Below are positions 7,949-10,975 of a stretch of DNA of 10,975 bases, one piece after another. Position numbers and translations under genes: made by a program. The notes below the pieces were generated by a model, which worked only from the letters and a program-made list of their open reading frames with translations, did no database searches and had not been told where the DNA came from. Each line of letters begins with the position of its first letter. Position 1 is the first letter of the stretch. The stretch lies in the NCBI GenBank assembly GCA_021789095.1, contig JAJYJX010000078.1:1-10975 (forward strand), read 5' to 3'. This DNA is from a bacterium (GTDB lineage: Bacteria > JAMCPX01).

Positions 7949-8398
7949 TTATACAGGTTCAAAATACGCAAGGTCGTTGTAATCACCCCGAGTTGTGTCC
8001 TTCCACACAGCCCTTACCTTCATGCCGGTTTTTACAGCGCCGGGAGATGATGCCTTGATAACTGCCGACAGCAGGCTTGAAGCACCCTTCAGTTTTATCA
8101 AACCTATTACATAGGGTTCCTGTGTGTCCTTGATCTCCCCGTTTATTATATTTACATATGCTACGGTAAAACTTTTCAGTACGCCCTGTTGATCAAGCTC
8201 TATAATATTATCAAGGAGCTTATGGCATTTGCCGCATACAGTGCGGGGCGGGACATACACTTTTTTGCATCTGGGACATTTTGCACCGACGATCTTTTTT
8301 CCCTTAAGTCCGTTGATGTATGTTTCGAGTGACCGGCCCACCCTGTTTTTATACATAAAAGTAATCGGAACAGAGGTTTTTACAATCTCGCCTGCCAT
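7949..8398 (-). CDS. DUF35 Zn-ribbon/OB-fold protein 2 (first gene of operon)
   Basis: A 149-residue DUF35 protein with an N-terminal helix (about 16-38) and zinc ribbon cysteines C41, C44, C55 and C58 (K-C-P-R-C...V-C-G-K-C). The OB-fold includes L-K-S-F-T-V-A-Y-V and ends V-R-A-V-W-K-D-T. In characterised systems this family docks on thiolase-fold enzymes through the ribbon and helix and contributes to acyl-CoA handling. It is the promoter-proximal gene of the four-gene operon and directly precedes thiolase-like B, its most likely partner. The start is well set: AGGAGG with a 5-base spacer before ATG. Compared with the terminal DUF35 gene it keeps the G-K/D-K-K-I-V/L-G...K-C and V-Y-V-P motifs but differs elsewhere, consistent with each member serving its own thiolase-like subunit. 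Confidence 0.9.
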   Translation of the reverse strand: MAGEIVKTSVPITFMYKNRVGRSLETYINGLKGKKIVGAKCPRCKKVYVPPRTVCGKCHKLLDNIIELDQQGVLKSFTVAYVNIINGEIKDTQEPYVIGLIKLKGASSLLSAVIKASSPGAVKTGMKVRAVWKDTTRGDYNDLAYFEPV

Positions 8399-8403
8399 AG
8401 CTC

Positions 8404-8409
8404 CCTCCT
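8404..8409 (-). promoter_or_regulatory. Shine-Dalgarno of DUF35 protein 2
   Basis: AGGAGG lies five bases before the ATG at 8398, preceded by an A/T homopolymer stretch. It decides the start of the operon's first gene. Confidence 0.8.
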
Positions 8410-8418
8410 TTTTTTAAA

Positions 8419-8447
8419 AACATACCGACAAAAGGTATGCATTGCAA
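8419..8447 (-). promoter_or_regulatory. Candidate sigma70-type promoter of the DUF35/thiolase operon
   Basis: On the minus strand TTGCAA (8447-8442) and TATGTT (8424-8419) are separated by exactly 17 bases. Each matches four of six consensus positions. Initiation would fall near 8412, leaving a short leader of about 13 bases with the ribosome binding site inside it. The fit is moderate and the region is AT-rich, so chance matches are possible. Confidence 0.4.
8421..8439. promoter_or_regulatory. 6-bp inverted repeat over the operon promoter (possible operator)
   Basis: CATACC and GGTATG form perfect 6-bp arms around a 7-base centre. The dyad covers part of the predicted -10 and most of the spacer of the minus-strand promoter, a position where a bound repressor would block transcription. 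It could equally be a small hairpin; no T run follows on either strand at terminator distance. Confidence 0.4.
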
Positions 8448-8450
8448 GCA

Positions 8451-8470
8451 TTTTGATTATTTAATCAAAA
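8451..8470. promoter_or_regulatory. 9-bp-arm palindrome upstream of the operon promoter
   Basis: TTTTGATTA and TAATCAAAA are perfect 9-base arms with the two bases TT between them. It ends a few bases from the predicted -35 of the thiolase operon and lies about 60 bp before the era start. Its length and near-perfect symmetry suit a dimeric regulator site. AT-rich palindromes also arise by chance, and no regulator gene lies in the window. Confidence 0.45.
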
Positions 8471-8531
8471 TAATAATAACCATGACAAAGCCTTGCAAAC
8501 TTACATAAATATGCTTTTAATCATAGATATT

Positions 8532-9416
8532 ATGAAGTCAGGTATTATTGCTGTTATAGGCAGGCCCAATGTCGGTAAGTCTACATTATTAAACAGGCTT
8601 ATAGGAGAGAAGCTTACCATTGTTTCTCCGAGACCGCAGACGACATGGCAGAGACTGCACGGTATCCTGACAACGGAAGACGCGCAATTTGTGTTCATTG
8701 ATACGCCCGGACTGGAAACCGATAAGAATTCGCAGTTTATATCCGCATTAAAAAAGACAACACTCTCGGCGGTGAATGACGCAGACATAATCCTTCATAT
8801 TGTAGAACCATTTATAGCAGATAAGGAAAAGTACATAATAGATGAGCTTAAGAAGCTTAAGGATAAGCCGAAGATGCTGCTTATAAACAAGATCGACCTT
8901 AAAAAAGATAAGCAAATTTTATTACCTGTTACAGACTGGTATGCAGATCTGGCCATGTACAGCGACATAATACCGATATCTGCAATAACGGGTGACGGGA
9001 TTGACATCCTGCTGCATGAGCTGAAGAAATATCTGCCAACGGAGGGTATGTTGTACAGTGAAGATACGATAACAGACAAGTATGAGAAAGAGCTTGCAGC
9101 AGAAATTATAAGGGAAAAGATGTTTTATTCCACAAGGGATGAAGTACCCTATTCAGCAGTCTGCGTTGTGGACAGATTTGATGAATCACAGCGGGACAGG
9201 ATAATAAGGATATACGCTACAATTTATGTGGAAAAGGCATCGCAAAGGGGTATTGTTATAGGCAGCCATGGTTCGATGATTAAGAAGATTGGTACCTCCG
9301 CCAGGATAGATATGGAGAAACTGCTCGGAACAAAAGTGTACCTTGAACTCTACGTGAAGGTCAGAAAAAACTGGAAAAAGGACAAAACATTTCTGAAAGA
9401 AATAGGGTTGAAATAA
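8532..9416 (+). CDS. era: GTPase Era (16S rRNA/30S assembly)
   Basis: Era is an essential GTPase that binds the 3' end of 16S rRNA and aids 30S subunit maturation. From the ATG at 8532 the protein has 294 residues, the usual size. It shows G1 G-R-P-N-V-G-K-S (10-17), G2 around P-Q-T-T, G3 D-T-P-G, G4 N-K-I-D and G5 S-A-I-T-G. A C-terminal KH domain carries G-I-V-I-G-S-H-G-S-M-I-K-K-I-G, and the tail V-R-K-N-W-K-K-D-K-T-F-L-K-E-I-G-L is typical. Two starts further upstream (TTG at 8493, ATG at 8511) would add 13 or 7 non-conserved residues. The 8532 start gives the normal M-K-S-G-I-I-A-V-I-G opening and is preferred, although none of the three has a clear ribosome binding site. The second Thr of P-Q-T-T is followed by Trp where Arg is usual. 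The stop abuts the der start with no gap. Confidence 0.95.
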   Translation: MKSGIIAVIGRPNVGKSTLLNRLIGEKLTIVSPRPQTTWQRLHGILTTEDAQFVFIDTPGLETDKNSQFISALKKTTLSAVNDADIILHIVEPFIADKEKYIIDELKKLKDKPKMLLINKIDLKKDKQILLPVTDWYADLAMYSDIIPISAITGDGIDILLHELKKYLPTEGMLYSEDTITDKYEKELAAEIIREKMFYSTRDEVPYSAVCVVDRFDESQRDRIIRIYATIYVEKASQRGIVIGSHGSMIKKIGTSARIDMEKLLGTKVYLELYVKVRKNWKKDKTFLKEIGLK

Positions 9417-10730
9417 ATGAACGCTCTCGTAGCAATAGTGGGAAGACCCAATGTCGGTAAATCAAGGCTGTTCAACAGGATGGCATCAAAGAGAAAATCC
9501 ATCGTGCTTGATCTCATCGGGACAACAAGGGACACCATATATGATACCGTGGAATGGAACCGCATATGCTTTGATATTGTCGATACGGGCGGACTGACGG
9601 AAGAGAAGAATAATATTCACTTCAGGATAAATAAAAGGGTGGAGGCTGTTGTAAAAGAAGCGTCTGTTGTAATTCTGGTGTGTGATTACAAAACAGGGGT
9701 CTTGCCATACGATGCCGAAATATCCAAATGGCTGAAGAAAACGGGCAAGCCTGTATTTGCGGCTGTTAATAAGATAGACAAACCTTATGAGCCGTCGGCT
9801 GTTGCAGATTTCTACCAACTGGGGTTTCAGGATGTTTTCGGCATATCAGCCGAGCATGGATACGGTGTTGATCAGGTTATGGATGCAGTAACAGACTATT
9901 TGAAGGAACACGCTGCTGATCTTAAAGGAATGCAGGAGGACAGCTCATTACGTTTAAAGCTTGTATTTGCAGGCAAGCCGAATGCCGGCAAATCAAGCAT
10001 GATAAACTATATAATAGGTAATGAGATAATGCTTGTTGATGATCAACCTGGCACTACACGGGATGCAGTTGAATTAAAGGTAGAACTGAACAAGAAACCC
10101 ATGATCCTTATTGACACAGCCGGCTTAAAAAAAAGCAGGAGCAGTACAGCAGTAGAAACTATAGCAAGCATAAATGCAAAAACTGCTGTACAGAGGGCGG
10201 ATATAGCCGTACTCGTGATTGATGCTTCACAGGGTGTCACAGGTTATGATAAAAAGCTTGTCAGCATGATCAGTGAGCAGGGCAAGGGATGCATAATAGC
10301 CCTTAACAAATGGGATGTTATCCGTAGGGAACAGCGAAGTGTTTTACTGAAACAGATAGCGGGCATGCTGAATTTTGTTCCGTATGTTCCCGTTGTACCT
10401 ACATCAGCCCTGACCGGTGAAGGAATTAAGAAGCTTATAAACGTGGTTATAAATGTAGCGCATGCATACGAATACAGGATCTCGACAGCGGAACTGAACA
10501 AATTTTTCAGGGCGGCACTTGACGAGCACCAGCCGATATCCAGTAACGGTAAATTGATCAAGCTTTACTACCTCGTTCAAACCGCTGTAAGACCTCCGGT
10601 ATTCGTCATCTTTACGAATAACAGGGTGGGTATAAAGGAAAATTACAGCCGTTTTATTGTTAACAGGATCAGGGACGTATTCGGGTTTAAGGGAGTTCCG
10701 GTAAAAGTTATATTCAGGGGTAAGGGCTGA
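9417..10730 (+). CDS. der: GTPase Der (EngA), 50S subunit assembly
   Basis: Der is a GTPase with two tandem G domains and a C-terminal KH-like domain, needed for 50S subunit maturation. Domain 1 has G-R-P-N-V-G-K-S (9-16), D-T-G-G (56-59) and N-K-I-D (118-121). After a short linker (about 165-180) domain 2 has G-K-P-N-A-G-K-S (186-193), D-T-A-G-L (233-237) and N-K-W-D (297-300). The KH-like part runs from about 345 to the end, with the usual finish V-P-V-K-V-I-F-R-G-K-G. At 437 residues the length is normal. The ATG directly follows the era stop (TAA ATG), so the two are co-transcribed and probably translationally coupled; only a weak AGGG lies upstream. In the first switch region the usual P-G-T-T-R-D reads I-G-T-T-R-D, a mild deviation. 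Confidence 0.96.
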   Translation: MNALVAIVGRPNVGKSRLFNRMASKRKSIVLDLIGTTRDTIYDTVEWNRICFDIVDTGGLTEEKNNIHFRINKRVEAVVKEASVVILVCDYKTGVLPYDAEISKWLKKTGKPVFAAVNKIDKPYEPSAVADFYQLGFQDVFGISAEHGYGVDQVMDAVTDYLKEHAADLKGMQEDSSLRLKLVFAGKPNAGKSSMINYIIGNEIMLVDDQPGTTRDAVELKVELNKKPMILIDTAGLKKSRSSTAVETIASINAKTAVQRADIAVLVIDASQGVTGYDKKLVSMISEQGKGCIIALNKWDVIRREQRSVLLKQIAGMLNFVPYVPVVPTSALTGEGIKKLINVVINVAHAYEYRISTAELNKFFRAALDEHQPISSNGKLIKLYYLVQTAVRPPVFVIFTNNRVGIKENYSRFIVNRIRDVFGFKGVPVKVIFRGKG

Positions 10731-10736
10731 AGTAAG

Positions 10737-10843
10737 CCCCGTTAGAAAAGACGCGGATTCACCCTGTTAGAAATATATTGTATGAAGAGGCATTTTTATA
10801 ATAATATTATTCCCGCCATAAATGCTGGGGTTTTCTAACGAGG
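10737..10843. repeat. 107-bp element bounded by 13-bp inverted repeats
   Basis: CCCCGTTAGAAAA (10737-10749) and the reverse complement of TTTTCTAACGAGG (10831-10843) agree at 12 of 13 bases. An internal CCTGTTAGAAA (10763-10773) is a third, directly oriented partial copy. The centre is AT-rich, with a small AATAATATTATT palindrome. The element fills almost the whole gap between der and the next gene. It resembles a small non-autonomous (MITE/REP-like) element or a regulatory leader; no coding capacity is seen. Confidence 0.5.
10840..10843 (+). promoter_or_regulatory. Ribosome binding site of yihY-like gene within repeat arm
   Basis: GAGG lies five bases before the GTG at 10849 and is the last part of the right inverted-repeat arm. 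If the two arms pair in RNA the site would be partly covered. It supports GTG 10849 as the start. Confidence 0.55.
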
Positions 10844-10848
10844 TAAAC

Positions 10849-10975
10849 GTGAATAGTAAAAAATCGCTCATTACAACTACCATTGACAAGTTTATATCAG
10901 ATACGTGCATGTCTCATGCAGCAGCGCTTTCTTTTTATGTTATACTGTCCATTATTCCTCTTCTCTTTGTTTTGA
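10849..10975 (+). CDS. YihY/BrkB-family membrane protein, 3' end cut by window
   Basis: The frame from the GTG at 10849 is open to the right edge, giving 42 codons: M-N-S-K-K-S-L-I-T, then F-I-S-D-T-C-M-S-H-A-A-A-L-S-F-Y, then V-I-L-S-I-I-P-L-L-F-V-L. The H-A-A-A-L-S-F-Y-x-x-L-S-x-x-P-L-L segment is the N-terminal signature of the YihY/BrkB family, once misannotated as ribonuclease BN. These are inner-membrane proteins with about six helices and an unsettled role, possibly transport. The cysteine before M-S-H-A-A-A fits the family consensus. The start is supported by GAGG at 10840 and by the position of the signature about 20 residues in. Only the beginning of the first membrane helix is in view, so the family call rests on this motif. 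Confidence 0.75.
   Translation, partial: MNSKKSLITTTIDKFISDTCMSHAAALSFYVILSIIPLLFVL

Noticed and set aside
10717-10740. Hairpin GGGCT/AGCCC (or GGGG/CCCC) around the der stop, as a possible terminator
   Set aside because: The stem is only 5 bp and is followed by GTTAGAAAAG rather than a T run, so it does not meet the form of an intrinsic terminator.
10774-10802. Promoter for the yihY-like gene with TATAAT at 10797-10802
   Set aside because: The -10 hexamer is perfect, but no acceptable -35 lies at 16-18 bases and the region is very AT-rich, so it is not listed as a feature.
1-10975. CRISPR array, tRNA, rRNA or insertion sequence
   Set aside because: No regularly spaced direct repeats, cloverleaf-like segments, rRNA-like stretches or transposase motifs were recognised on either strand.

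Overview
The window reads as a chromosomal segment of an anaerobic-type Gram-negative bacterium, most likely a delta-proteobacterial (Desulfobacterota-like) or related lineage. This rests on four things: a B12-type radical SAM protein, paired DUF35/thiolase genes, a back-to-back era-der pair, and a dispersed palindromic repeat of the CATTGCGAG...CTCGCAATG kind that I associate with such genomes. The placement is an inference from content; there is no rRNA or phylogenetic marker alignment behind it.

Layout. Positions 1-852 (+) hold the 3' part of a radical SAM gene whose reading frame runs off the left edge. It converges on a minus-strand block. That block contains a complete YfhO-like polytopic membrane protein (870-3182) and, directly upstream of it, a decayed tandem copy (3193-4819). 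The copy has lost about 668 bp of its N-terminal half, and the loss puts the remainder out of frame. A gene-free stretch (4820-5081) holds an imperfect palindromic repeat (4938-5027).

Next comes a tight four-gene minus-strand operon (8398 down to 5082), transcribed in the order DUF35, thiolase-like B, thiolase-like A, DUF35. Each gene has a Shine-Dalgarno-like sequence 5 nt before its ATG, and each internal one abuts or overlaps the upstream stop codon. Both thiolase-fold proteins lack the nucleophilic cysteine and the usual GHP histidine motif. This makes an ordinary thiolytic reaction unlikely and suggests a thiolase-like aldolase or another acyl-CoA carbon-carbon lyase assisted by the Zn-ribbon/OB-fold partners. 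It is the most interesting part of the window.

A 94-133 bp divergent intergenic region with two dyads and a plausible sigma70-type promoter separates the operon from the plus-strand housekeeping genes era (8532-9416) and der (9417-10730), which abut exactly. Downstream lies a 107-bp element bounded by 13-bp inverted repeats. Its right arm carries the ribosome binding site of a truncated YihY/BrkB-family membrane protein gene (10849 to the right edge).
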